DNA from: Phytohabitans suffuscus | Lineage (GTDB): Bacteria; Actinomycetota; Actinomycetes; Mycobacteriales; Micromonosporaceae | DNA length: 64,000 nucleotides | Assembly: GCF_011764565.1 (NCBI RefSeq) | Contig: NZ_AP022871.1 | Span: 8,432,320-8,496,319 of the forward strand | Direction: 5' to 3' | Shown here: piece by piece, positions 9,301 to 17,903 of the stretch | Position numbering within the stretch: the first letter of the stretch is position 1 | Layout of the letters: each line of letters starts with the position of its first letter | Made by a program: the position numbers and the translations under genes | Notes under the pieces: generated by a model | The model's database searches: none | What the model was told of the DNA's origin: nothing | The model's input: the letters and a program-made list of their open reading frames with translations, nothing else

Positions 9301-10941
9301 CTGGAAGTGGTAGGCCCGCGCCATCGCGACCTGTGCCCGCGCCGCGTCGCTGAGACCCGGGTGGTCGAGCATCGCGGTGAGCAGGTCGAGGGAGGTGGCG
9401 TCGCTGGACTCCGCGTCGCGCAGCCGGCGGCCCCACTCGGCGACGGTGGGGCTCTGCGCGTCCTCGGCGGCCTCCAGGAACGCGTCGCCCCACTGCCGCA
9501 GCGGCGCCTGGCCGCCGAAGGAGGCCGACGCGACCGCGCTGAGCCCCCAGGTGGCGGCGATCTGCTCCAGCGCCCGCACGACCCCGGCGCCCGGGTCGGC
9601 GCAGAGCCGGTGGTAGATCTCGTCGCGCATGTGCCGCGCCCAGGTCTCGTTGCCCCACGCCCATCCGGTGTCGACCGGCAGCTCGGCGCGGCGGGCCGCG
9701 TTGCGCTCGGCCAGCGCCAGGTGGATGCGGGTCCACTCGCTCGGCGACTCGCGGCGCTTGAGGCGCAGCATGTGCCGGCGGACCTCCTGGTGGTACTGCC
9801 AGCCGCCGGGGTGGTCGGCCACGAACGGCATCGAGCGCAGCCAGGCGAGGATCTCCGCCGGCTGCTCCTCGCCGTGGACCACGGTGAGGACGTCCTTGTT
9901 GAAGAGCCGGGGCAGCGAGCTGTCCACCGCCCAGCGGTGCCGCCGGGGGTCGTCCTCCCAGCGCAGGAACCGGTCGACGAGCGTGCTGCTCGGGTCGCCC
10001 TGACCGGGCTGCGGCCGGCCGGAGCCGACCACGTCGACGGCCACCCACAGCGGCATCCCGCCGGAGCGGGCCAGCACCTGCTCGGCCTCCGCCGGGTCGC
10101 CGCCCTTGCTGCGCTGCAGGTAGGACCGGACCTCGTCCAGGGTGAACGGGCGGACCGGCACCTCCTGCACGACGCTCATGTAGTCGGACCAGTCGTTGGC
10201 CGCGAGCCGGTGCCGTCCGGCGACGACCACGGTGAGGTTGAGCGGCGGCGGGCCGTGCTGCCCGCCGAGCAGCTCGCGCAGCCACGAGTCGAGGTAGGGG
10301 GAGGTGCGCTCGTACGTGTCGAAGCAGAGCACCACCGGCGTGCTCGCGGCGAGCGCGGACAGGCCGGTGACGAAGTGCGGGCTGAGCGTCTCGACCGGGG
10401 AGAGGATCAGCGCGGCGTCGCCGCGCTCGCGCAGCTTGCGCCGCACGAACGCGGACCAGGTGGAGACGTGGTCGGCCACCGCGTCGGCGACCGGGTCGGC
10501 GACGATGGCCCCACCGGGTACGAAGCTGAGCGCGATCCGCCCGGCCGTGCGGGTGAAGAAGGCCGTGGCCCCGTGCTGCGGCGCCTCCGGGTCGGCCTCC
10601 AGCTCCTGCCGCTTGCGCACGTACGTGCGGTGGCGGTCCAGGAACGTCTCGAACTCCTTCTCGGCCCGCAGCTCGTCGGTGATCTTCTTCATCACGCCGA
10701 CGGTGTCGAGGATGTTGTCGCTGAGGTACGCGCACCGCGCCCCGGCCTGCCGCGCGGTGGCGAGCATCCGCCGGGCGAGGGAGGTCTTGCCGACGCCGCC
10801 GTCGCCGTGCAGCGCGAAGACGAAGTACCGGTCCTCGGGCTCGGCGGTCAGGTTGTCGCGGAAGCTGGCCAGCTCACCGGTGCGCCCGACGAAGACCTGA
10901 CGCTGCTGGATGATGTCGGAGATGCTCGACTGCTGGCGCAA
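6355..10941 (-). CDS. STAND-type NTPase with very long TPR array
   Basis: A 1528-residue protein. Residues about 16-330 form a P-loop NTPase (Walker A GDGGVGKTS at 46-54; Walker B-like VVLCFDTYE near 220; GRHRLAANDW sensor region), followed by a helical stretch. From about residue 530 to the end there are close to 28 tetratricopeptide-like units of ~34 residues (pattern A-L-A-D-F/L-D-R-A-L-x-P-D). No helix-turn-helix or toxic effector domain is visible. STAND proteins act as nucleotide-switched scaffolds in signalling and sometimes phage defence. A TTG start with GGAG six bases upstream is the best start. The gene is monocistronic. Confidence 0.85.
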   Translation of the reverse strand: MRQQSSISDIIQQRQVFVGRTGELASFRDNLTAEPEDRYFVFALHGDGGVGKTSLARRMLATARQAGARCAYLSDNILDTVGVMKKITDELRAEKEFETFLDRHRTYVRKRQELEADPEAPQHGATAFFTRTAGRIALSFVPGGAIVADPVADAVADHVSTWSAFVRRKLRERGDAALILSPVETLSPHFVTGLSALAASTPVVLCFDTYERTSPYLDSWLRELLGGQHGPPPLNLTVVVAGRHRLAANDWSDYMSVVQEVPVRPFTLDEVRSYLQRSKGGDPAEAEQVLARSGGMPLWVAVDVVGSGRPQPGQGDPSSTLVDRFLRWEDDPRRHRWAVDSSLPRLFNKDVLTVVHGEEQPAEILAWLRSMPFVADHPGGWQYHQEVRRHMLRLKRRESPSEWTRIHLALAERNAARRAELPVDTGWAWGNETWARHMRDEIYHRLCADPGAGVVRALEQIAATWGLSAVASASFGGQAPLRQWGDAFLEAAEDAQSPTVAEWGRRLRDAESSDATSLDLLTAMLDHPGLSDAARAQVAMARAYHFQGQGYASRAIDDAERAVRLCPDDLGLRGERGVVYREFELYDKALADFDAVLAEHPDNDVRLASRGETLRLMGRPADGLADLDRSLAQVPDDTWTLQSRGLAYFDLGRVEDALADLVRATRLEPDEAGGYLTLADVYVRTRRFGPAFAALDKAVALAPDAAITWENRSAAHLAAGDLAAAVADLDKAVEVAPRRLRSLLLRADAHLEADDFAAALADADRATALDPTNATAQLTRSGALRLVGRTDEALAALDAAAHDLPPATVAVNRGLAMMAAGALDAAFAELDRAVALEPDFTWARVVRAESYLNVGRAEEALADADAVLAVQPGDAAALVARASAVGLLGRIDEALADFARALAAGAREGSVRFARGQVLEANDRHDEALADFEHILRERPSSVDARRSRSRILYAGQRYEEAVEEWTALLATAPNDVDALANRGLAAWSSGLADEALADWGRALELDPADAWVRLQRARLLWQLDRNEEAVADADLLIAAAPGNGEARFLRAEALRDLGRDADVARAYDDALAAGIPAHEVHLRRAESLRRVGDLAGALADLVQAARERPEETWIRLEAGHLRRQLDRDEETIADADAVLAAEPGNLDARLLRADALVALGRAEEAIAEYGVAVDAGADGEEVFQMLLARDAAAAVAFWDRHCDPGRRRVRAGLLMSYGHPDLALADLDEATVARAEAAGPADGADVHAERARALEALGRLDEAAQEHGRAYGIQVDDWHLRRRAWIRERQGRWSGALADWDLVVAGAPDDFDARANRASARVECGDFEGAREDYAAVVRAEPEWTWVVSRYADVLTWLGEPAAAVAAVEEVLAHSPNDVTLTAKRAETSLLLPAAPDPAATLAAIDAVVTERDGGDGWWLMVRGLARGRLGDTAAAAADFTAAARSGAERLALEPGDAQLTANLAHFELLAGARDEALRRYEQLLAAGPRRGRVRVAACELDVFTTVLGQVPGAAAASALLRAHLDR

Positions 10942-11078
10942 TGACGGCTCCGTGGGCGGGCGGGAGGTATCCGAATTCTGCCATCCCGGCGCCAGCCGTC
11001 ACGCCAGCCGGACGGTGGGGGCGGGCGGCGGCATCCCACGGCGGCCCGCCGCCCGCCCGACTCAGGCCGGCTCGCTCA

Positions 11079-11107
11079 AATGTAAACATTCTTAAGTGTT
11101 TCAATGA
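11079..11107. promoter_or_regulatory. AT-rich palindromes upstream of desaturase
   Basis: AATGTAAACATT (11079-11090) and the overlapping AAACATTCTTAAGTGTTT (11084-11101) are imperfect inverted repeats in an otherwise G+C-rich gap between the divergent STAND and desaturase genes. They could be a regulator site or promoter elements. The regulator is unknown. Confidence 0.35.
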
Positions 11108-11206
11108 GACCATCGCCGCGGAGCGCTGTCAACGCGGACGTTCACCACGCGGTGGGCGGTGGTTCGCACGGGGGGGCTCCCGCCAGAGGTAAAGGTCGCC
11201 TAACCT

Positions 11207-12136
11207 ATGTACTCGATGAGCCCCAAGACCCTGCTGGGTGGCAAGCGGGGGCTGCCCGCCCACATAACCGTGTACGTGTTCGTCATCGTCCCGTTCCTCG
11301 CCCTCCTCGCGGCCGTGCCGATCGCGTGGGGGTGGGGGCTGTCCTGGGTGGACATATCGCTGGCCGCCGGCTGGTACGTGTTCACCTGCCTGGGCGCCAC
11401 CGTCGGTTTCCACCGCTACTTCACGCACGGCGCGTTCAAGACCGGGCGCCCGCTGCGGATCGCGCTCGCGATCGCCGGCAGCATGGCCGTGCAGGGCCCG
11501 ATCCTGCACTGGGTGGCCGACCACCGCCGGCACCACGCGTTCTCCGACCAGGAGGGCGACCCGCACTCACCGTGGCTGTTCGGCACGTCGCCGGGGGCGC
11601 TCGCCCGCGGCTTCTGGCACGCGCACCTCGGCTGGGTCCTGGACCGCGACCTGACCAACCAGGAACGCTTCGCGCCCGACCTGCTCGCCGACCGCGACAT
11701 CCGCCTGGTGCACCGCACGTTCGGCCTGTGGACCGCGGTGACCCTCCTGGCGCCCGCGGTGATGGGCGGCCTGATCACCTGGTCGTGGTGGGGCGCGGTG
11801 ACCGCGTTCTTCTGGGCCGGGCTGGTGCGGGTGACGCTGCTGCACCACGTGACCTGGTCGGTCAACTCGGTCTGCCACATGGTCGGCGAGCGGCCCTTCG
11901 CCGCCCGCGACCGGTCGGCCAACTTCTGGCCCCTGGCGATCCTCAGCATGGGCGAGTCGTGGCACAACCTCCACCACGCCGACCCGACGTGCGCCCGCCA
12001 CGGCGTGCGCACCTGGGAGATCGACATCTCGGCGCGGGTGATCTGGCTCTTCGAGAAGCTCGGCTGGGTCCACGACGTCCGCTGGCCGAGCACGCCCCGG
12101 CTGGCCCGGCTCCGGAGGGCGGCCACTCCCGCGTAA
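11207..12136 (+). CDS. acyl-CoA/acyl-lipid desaturase (delta-9 type)
   Basis: A 309-residue membrane di-iron desaturase. The three histidine boxes are all present: HRYFTHGAF, HRRHHAFSD and HNLHHADPTCARHG, with an additional HH before the third. Four to five hydrophobic segments surround them. It introduces a cis double bond in saturated acyl chains, adjusting membrane fluidity. ATG at 11207 is preceded directly by TAACCT; an in-frame ATG at 11216 could instead be a near-leaderless start. Alone in its transcription unit; a 20-bp duplication covers its stop codon. Confidence 0.9.
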   Translation: MYSMSPKTLLGGKRGLPAHITVYVFVIVPFLALLAAVPIAWGWGLSWVDISLAAGWYVFTCLGATVGFHRYFTHGAFKTGRPLRIALAIAGSMAVQGPILHWVADHRRHHAFSDQEGDPHSPWLFGTSPGALARGFWHAHLGWVLDRDLTNQERFAPDLLADRDIRLVHRTFGLWTAVTLLAPAVMGGLITWSWWGAVTAFFWAGLVRVTLLHHVTWSVNSVCHMVGERPFAARDRSANFWPLAILSMGESWHNLHHADPTCARHGVRTWEIDISARVIWLFEKLGWVHDVRWPSTPRLARLRRAATPA

Positions 12137-12167
12137 GCCCGCCGGTCCCCGCGTAAGCCCACCGGTC
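12128..12167 (+). repeat. tandem 20-bp duplication over desaturase stop codon
   Basis: CCCGCGTAAGCCC(G/A)CCGGTC occurs twice in tandem and then begins a third time (CCCGCGT). The TAA stop of the desaturase is in the first unit and is repeated in the second. Confidence 0.75.
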
Positions 12168-12253
12168 CCCGCGTGGCGCACCGATCTGTGACAGGATCCT
12201 CGGCGGCCCGAGCGAGAGCGGGCGGCACCGCCCCCGAGGAAAGGGACCACTCG

Positions 12254-12931
12254 ATGCGTCGGCTGTGGAGCCGGTTCGGGATCCGGGCGCTGGCCCTGTC
12301 GCTGCTGGCCGCCGGTGTCGGCGGCGGCTACCAGCTCGGGCAGGGCCGCGAGGCCGACCAGGAGGGGATCCGCGCCCAGCTGGCCGCCGACGCCGACCAG
12401 CAGGAGATCGGATACCTCAAGGAGCGGCACCGCGAGTACACGGCGGCGACCGCCCACCGGCGCGAGGCCCAGCGCGAGGCCGCCGAGAAGGCGGCCGCCG
12501 CCGCGCGGACCGAGGCCGGGCGGGCCCGCAAGGCCGCCGACGCGGCCAGCCGCAAGAAGCGCGAGCAGGAGGCGGCCAGGGCCGAGCCGAAGCCGTACAC
12601 CGGCCCGGTCCCGGCCTCCTGCGACGAGTACACCGGCAACCGCCGGACCGGCTGCGCGCTGCTGCTGACCAGCGGCTTCGGCATCGACCAGATGCCCTGC
12701 CTGGACAAGCTGTGGACGAAGGAGAGCGGCTGGAACCACAAGGCCCGCAACCCGTCGTCCGGCGCCTACGGCATCCCGCAGGCGTACCCGGCCGGCAAGA
12801 TGTCGTCGGCCGGCGCCGACTGGGAGACCAGCCCGGCGACCCAGATCAGGTGGGGCCTCGGCTACATCAGGCAGCGGTACGACGACCCGTGCGGCGCCTG
12901 GCAGCACTCCGAGGAGGTCGGCTCGTACTGA
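12254..12931 (+). CDS. secreted lysozyme-like transglycosylase (SLT/APF-type)
   Basis: A 225-residue exported protein with an N-terminal membrane/signal segment (ALALSLLAAGVGGGYQLG), a charged Ala/Arg/Glu-rich coiled-coil stretch (residues ~35-115), and a C-terminal lysozyme-like domain with LDKLWTKESGWNHKARNPSS and GAYGIPQAYPAGKMSSAGAD. The glutamate in TKESGW is the catalytic residue position of this family. It should act on peptidoglycan. Start ATG follows GAGGAAAGGG. The two Cys pairs (SCDEY..GCALL, PCLDK..PCGAW) may form disulphides outside the cell. Confidence 0.8.
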   Translation: MRRLWSRFGIRALALSLLAAGVGGGYQLGQGREADQEGIRAQLAADADQQEIGYLKERHREYTAATAHRREAQREAAEKAAAAARTEAGRARKAADAASRKKREQEAARAEPKPYTGPVPASCDEYTGNRRTGCALLLTSGFGIDQMPCLDKLWTKESGWNHKARNPSSGAYGIPQAYPAGKMSSAGADWETSPATQIRWGLGYIRQRYDDPCGAWQHSEEVGSY

Positions 12932-13042
12932 GCCCGACCGCGGAGGCGGCCGGGCTCCCCTGATACGTGGCGGAGTGGTCGGACATCCGTCGTCCGGACG
13001 GCGGGCTGCCCGACCGCCGCCGGTTGGTGCAGACTGAGCCGC

Positions 13043-14629
13043 GTGGAAGCGCTGCGGCTGTTGGGCGGCCGGTACCGGCTGGAGGACCAGGTCGGCGCCG
13101 GCGGCATGTCGGTGGTCTGGCGGGCCACCGACGAGGTGCTGCGCCGGCCCGTCGCGGTCAAGGTGCTGGCCGGCCGCCTCGCCACCGACGCCGGCGCCCG
13201 GCTGCGCATCCAGGCCGAGGCCCGCTCCGCCGCCCGCCTGTCCCACCCGCACGTCTGCGGGGTGTTCGACTACGGCGAGTCGACCGGCGGCGACGGCCGG
13301 CCGGAGCCGTTCGTGGTGATGGAGCTGCTGCGCGGGCCGACGCTGAGCCAGCGGATCGCCGACGGGCCGCTGGCGCCGCCGGAGGCGCTGCGGGTCTGCG
13401 CCGAGGTGGCCGGCGGTATCGCCGCCGCGCACGACGCCGGCCTGGTGCACCGCGACATCAAGCCGTCCAACGTCATCCTCACCGCGGCCGGGGCCAAGGT
13501 CGTCGACTTCGGCATCGCCGCCGCGGCCGGGCCGCTGGAAGACCTCGACCAGGACGACCGCATGATCGGCACGCCGGCCTACCTGGCGCCCGAGCGGCTC
13601 ACCGGCGACCAGGTCGTGCCCGCCTCCGACGTGTACGCGCTGGGCCTGCTCATCCACTACGTGCTGGTCGGCCGGCTGCCGTGGGCGGCCGAGACGACCA
13701 CCCAGATGCTGCGCGCGCACACCTATGCCGAGCCTGACCCGCTGCCCCCGGTCACCGGCGTCCCGCCCGAGATCGCCGTCCTGTGCGGCCGCTGCCTGGC
13801 CAAGGACCCGGCCGACCGGCCCACCGCCGCCGAGCTCGCCGACGTCCTCGCCGGCGCCGCGGGCGTGGTCGTGCGCCCCGCCGACGCGCCCGCGACGGGC
13901 GTGCCGGGCCCGATCGCCGCGCCGGTCCTCGACCGCGGCCCGGCGCCCGACGACCGCCCGACGGTGGAGCCGGCCGGTGACCGGCGCCGGCAGCGCACCC
14001 TGGCCGTCGCGGTCGGCGCCGCCACCGTGGTCGCGACCGTCGTGGTCGCCGCGCTGATCGCCGGGCCGGGCGGCGGCACCCGGGGCGCGCTCGCCGAGCA
14101 GCGTTCCGCCGACCCGGAGGCGACCGGCGCGGCCGGGAGCGGGCTCACGGTGACCACCGCGCCCGCCGGCGCCACCACCACCACCATCACCACCGGCGGC
14201 GGTCCGGCCGGCGGCGGCGGGCCCGCGCCCGGAGCCGGGCAGCAGGCCGGTCCCGTCCCGGCGGCCGGCGGCGGCGTCCCCGGCGCGCAGGCGAGCCTCC
14301 CCGCGGCCCCGACCACCGAGCCCGGGCCCACGCCCGAGGTCACGCCGACGGCGCCGGAGCCGACCCCGTCGACGATGCGCTCACCCGACCCGACGACCCC
14401 GACCAACCCGCGCGTGCTCACCTCGGAGGGCGGCTCGGTGCTGGCCCGCTGCCAGCGCGACGGCGACGTGCGCGCGCTGTGGTGGGACCCGGCCGACGGC
14501 TACCGGGTGGTCAGGGCGGAGGACGGGCCGGCGCCGGTCGCCCGGATCTGGTTCGAGGGCCCCACCCTGGTCCGCATGAAGATCCGCTGCAGGCAGGGCA
14601 TCCCCACCTGGGTCAACTCACCGACCTGA
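13043..14629 (+). CDS. membrane Ser/Thr protein kinase, PknB-like
   Basis: A complete Hanks-type kinase domain spans residues 8-275: glycine loop GAGGMSVVW, AVKVL lysine, catalytic loop HRDIKPSN, DFGIA and APERLTG. A single transmembrane helix (about 319-341, AVAVGAATVVATVVVAALIAG) is followed by a Thr/Pro/Gly-rich linker and a ~70-residue extracellular C-terminal piece (GGSVLARCQRDGDVRALWW). There are no PASTA repeats, so it senses something other than muropeptides. A GTG start is used. It follows the lysozyme-like gene by about 110 bases, suggesting a cell-envelope context. Its end overlaps the convergent galactosidase by 17 bases. Confidence 0.9.
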   Translation: MEALRLLGGRYRLEDQVGAGGMSVVWRATDEVLRRPVAVKVLAGRLATDAGARLRIQAEARSAARLSHPHVCGVFDYGESTGGDGRPEPFVVMELLRGPTLSQRIADGPLAPPEALRVCAEVAGGIAAAHDAGLVHRDIKPSNVILTAAGAKVVDFGIAAAAGPLEDLDQDDRMIGTPAYLAPERLTGDQVVPASDVYALGLLIHYVLVGRLPWAAETTTQMLRAHTYAEPDPLPPVTGVPPEIAVLCGRCLAKDPADRPTAAELADVLAGAAGVVVRPADAPATGVPGPIAAPVLDRGPAPDDRPTVEPAGDRRRQRTLAVAVGAATVVATVVVAALIAGPGGGTRGALAEQRSADPEATGAAGSGLTVTTAPAGATTTTITTGGGPAGGGGPAPGAGQQAGPVPAAGGGVPGAQASLPAAPTTEPGPTPEVTPTAPEPTPSTMRSPDPTTPTNPRVLTSEGGSVLARCQRDGDVRALWWDPADGYRVVRAEDGPAPVARIWFEGPTLVRMKIRCRQGIPTWVNSPT

Positions 14630-16671
14630 GCGCGACCATGCCGGCGTCGCGGTCGGGCGTCCAGCGCACCGGCAGGCCCACCGACATCAGGTGGGCGCCG
14701 GAGTACACCTGGTCGCCGTCGGTGTAGCGGGCCGCCGGGTCCAGGCCGCGCAGCGGGAGGCGGACCGGCCGCGCCGGCACCGTGCCGAGGCCGTCGAGCG
14801 GGCCCGGGTTCCAGGCGAGCACGACCACGCGGCCGTCCAGCGTGTACTGGACCGCGCAGCGCTCGGCGTCCGGGCCGCCGATCCGGTGCACCTCACCCCG
14901 GGTGACGACGTCGCGGACCTCCTTGTACCGGGCCACCCAGCGGGCCGCCTCGGCCCGCTCGGCGGGGCTCCAGCGGCGGATGTCCGCGCCGATGCCGAGC
15001 ACGCCGGCGCTGGCCAGCACGAACCGGAACGCGAGCGAGCGCGGCCGCGCGTCGAAGAGCCCGGTCGCGTCGGTCACCCACGAGCTCATCAGGTGCGGCG
15101 CGTGGGCGCGCAGGTAGCCGTCCTGGATCCGCAGCCGGTCGATCGGGGCGGTGTTGTCGCTGGGCCAGACCACGTCGACCCGGGACGCCATCGCCAGGTC
15201 GACCCGGGCCCCGCCGGCGGCGCACCCCTCGACCGTCACGTGTGGATGGTCGCGGCGCAGCGCCTCCAGGATCCGGTACAGCGCGGCCACGTGCGCGCCG
15301 TCGAGGTCCGGGTCGTCGCCGGGTGCGGCGCCGCGGCCCGGCTCGGTCCGCGGCCGGTTGAAGTCCCACTTGAGGTACGTGATGTCGTACCCGCGCAGCA
15401 GCCCGTCCAGGGTGGAGTGGACGAACCGCTCGACCTCGGGCCGCCCCAGGTCCAGCAGGTACTGGTTGCGGATCGTGGTGCGGGGGCGGCCGTCGAGCTG
15501 GTACACCCAGTCGGGGTGGGCCGCGTAGAGCGCCGAGCGCGGGTTGACCATCTCCGGCTCGACCCACAGCCCGAACTCCAGGCCCAGCTCGCGCACCCGG
15601 TCGACGAACGTGTCGAACCCGTCCGGGAACTTCGCCGGGTCGGGCGTCCAGTCGCCGAGCCCGCCGGTGTCGTCGCCGCGGCCGACGAACCAGCCGTCGT
15701 CGACCACGAACGTCTCCACGCCGATCCGCGCCGCCACCTCGGCGAGCGCGAGCTGGCCGGCGGCGGTGACGTCGAAGTACGTGGCCTCCCACGAGTTGTA
15801 GATGACCTTGCGGGTGCGGGTGAGCCGGTCGCCGGCGAGGCCGCGCTCGTACGCGTGCCAGACCCGGGCCAGCCCGTCGACGCCGTCCGCGCTGTACGCC
15901 CCGGCGGCCACCGGCGTGGCCAGCGTGGCACCGGGGGCGAGGGTGAGCGGCCCGTCGACGGCGGCCCGGCCGGCGCGGACCCGGGTCAGGCCGGCGGCGT
16001 CCCGCTCGGCGACGATCCGCCACGACCCGGTCCAGGCCAGCTGCACGCCCCAGGCCGGGCCGCCGTCCCGGGCGTCCTGGACCGCCAGGTACGGCGAGAA
16101 CTGGTGCCCGGTCACGCCGAGCGCGCTGCCGATCTCGAAGCGGCCGCGCCACAGCCGGGTGGTCGCCGGCGTGAACTCCTGCGCCCACTGTCCACTGAGG
16201 TAGGTCAGGTGGGCGCCGTGCGGGGTGGGCACGCAGAAGCCGGCCGACCCGAGCTCGGCGAGCTGGAGCGGGGCGGCGCCGGTGTTGGTCAGCTCGACCC
16301 ACCGCTCCACGACGTCGCAGTCGGGCGCCAGCCGGTAGCGCAGGGCGGCCCGCAGCCCGGTGGCGGCGTCGGCGAAGTCGACCCGCAGCGAGTCGCCGTC
16401 CTGGGCGGCGCCGTCGAACGACCACGACAGCGCCCGCGCCGGCCGCACCACCAGGTCGGGCCCGGCGAACGGGCGCACCCCTCCGGCGCGTACTCGACGG
16501 CGGCCACGTCACCGGGCGTCATGTACTGCGCCTTGCCCACCCAGGCGAGCGGGAGGGGCCGTCGCCGACCCCGTGCGGCCCCCAGGCGCGCAGCTCCAGC
16601 CAGCCGCCGTGCTCCGGCAGGCCGACGGTGTACTCGGTGGTGGCCCCGACGAGCGTCCACTCACGACTCAC
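14613..16671 (-). pseudogene. alpha-galactosidase, GH36, with two one-base frameshifts
   Basis: The body is a GH36 alpha-galactosidase: FVVDDGWF, YLKWDFNRP (the nucleophile Asp region) and WPSDNTAPIDRLRIQDGY, about 680 residues in all. The N-terminal supersandwich part is broken: SREWTLVGATTEYTVGL runs in one frame, LAWVGKAQYMTPGDVAAVEY in a second and RPFAGPDLVVRP in a third. Restoring one base in each of the runs at 16555-16558 and 16478-16481 repairs both joins, so sequence error is likely. The GTG start overlaps the preceding gene's TGA. It is the last gene of the sugar-uptake operon and would release galactose from oligosaccharides. Confidence 0.85.
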
Positions 16672-17903
16672 TTGAGGAACCCTTCGTTGAGCCGTCGTTG
16701 CAGCGAGACATCGTTCCACATCGGATGGTGGGGCGCCGCGTTCGAGCAGACGAGCGTGCCCCACGCGCCCACCTGCGCCGAGCGGCGCACCGCGTGCTCG
16801 CAGATCTCCGCGCCGACCGGCCCCTCCTCGAACGTGCCGTGCAGCGGGGTGTAGCCCACCCAGCCCTCGCCGAAGACCAGCGGCACCGAGCGCCCGGCGG
16901 CCCAGTCGGCGGCGACGTCGATCCAGGTGTCGAGCGTGGCGCGCATCGCGCGGCGGTGCTCGCCGTACCGGTCGTAGAGCCAGCGGTCCCACTTGACCGG
17001 GTCGCACCAGTCGTGGGTGTAGACCTCCCGGTGCCCGACCGCGGTCGCGTCCATCCGCCACGCGTCCGGCCGCCAGTCCTGCAGCGGCGGTGCGCCGTCG
17101 CGCAGCAGCTCGGCGTAGGCGCGCTCCTGCGGGTACGGGCGGCCGGTGTCGCGCAGCGCGAACTCGTCCAGCAGCTGCTGCAGGACGCCGTAGACGTACG
17201 GGTGGAAGACGGCCACGTCCGCGTTGCGGGGCAGCCCGCGCATGTCCGCCACCGGCACGCGCGCGTAGTTGGCGGTGACCGGCACGCCCGGGTGGCGGGC
17301 CCGGAACGCCTCGATGCCCCGCTCCAGGTGCGGCTGGAGCCCGAGGATCGAGGCGTCGCCCCAGGCGCCGGTGACCTCGGTGAGCCCGCCGTACTGCACC
17401 TCGTTGTGCAGCTCGACGAAGGCGACCCGGTCGTCGAGTCCTTCGGCCTTGAGCAGGTCGACGAGGGCGGCCAGGGCGCCGGCGAGCGCGTCCGTCCGGG
17501 CCGGCGGGGCGATCGCGGCGACCGCGCGCCGCCACGAGTCGTCGGTGAGGAAGGAGGGGCTCTGCTGGTACTCCCAGCTGGAGACGATCACCTTGAAGCC
17601 GTGCCGGGCCGCGCCCCGGAACAGGTCGAGCAGCTGGGCCCGCGCGTCGAGCGTGGTGGTGTGCCTCACGTCGTACCAGCGGGTGCGCTGCCCGTACCCG
17701 CCGCCCAGGCCGCTGAACGTGAGCGCGCCGGTGTCGAGGCCGGTGCCGAACAGCAGCAGCGGCATCGCGCAGATCCGGACCGTGTTGTACCCGCGCCCGG
17801 CGGCCTGCCGGAACGCCTCGTCGAGGTCCTCGAAGGGCTCGCCGGGGCCGGTGCGGGTGTACCAGGTGAAGTCCCAGAGGGTGATGGTGAGCCGGTCTTT
17901 CAT
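16668..17903 (-). CDS. cellulase-like (GH5-type TIM-barrel) glycoside hydrolase
   Basis: A 411-residue TIM-barrel enzyme without signal peptide. FVELHNEVQYGGLT fits the acid/base glutamate after an Asn, and PLVFGEGWVGYTPLHG gives a likely nucleophile glutamate. The N-terminal LTITLWDFTWYTRTGPGEPF and a cytoplasmic location suggest action on imported oligosaccharides. ATG overlaps the permease stop (ATGA), and its own stop overlaps the galactosidase start, so the five minus-strand genes form one operon. The exact substrate is unknown; a galactoside is inferred from context. Confidence 0.75.
   Translation of the reverse strand: MKDRLTITLWDFTWYTRTGPGEPFEDLDEAFRQAAGRGYNTVRICAMPLLLFGTGLDTGALTFSGLGGGYGQRTRWYDVRHTTTLDARAQLLDLFRGAARHGFKVIVSSWEYQQSPSFLTDDSWRRAVAAIAPPARTDALAGALAALVDLLKAEGLDDRVAFVELHNEVQYGGLTEVTGAWGDASILGLQPHLERGIEAFRARHPGVPVTANYARVPVADMRGLPRNADVAVFHPYVYGVLQQLLDEFALRDTGRPYPQERAYAELLRDGAPPLQDWRPDAWRMDATAVGHREVYTHDWCDPVKWDRWLYDRYGEHRRAMRATLDTWIDVAADWAAGRSVPLVFGEGWVGYTPLHGTFEEGPVGAEICEHAVRRSAQVGAWGTLVCSNAAPHHPMWNDVSLQRRLNEGFLK

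Noticed and set aside
6367..10944. A 1525-codon open frame on the plus strand opposite the STAND gene
   Set aside because: It mirrors the TPR gene exactly and arises from high G+C third-position bias. Its translation is Arg/Gly/Val-rich with no domain, while the minus strand has P-loop motifs and regular TPRs.
13043..14629. PASTA-type PknB controlling division
   Set aside because: The extracellular part is short and has no PASTA repeats, and no FtsW/PBP/phosphatase genes are adjacent.
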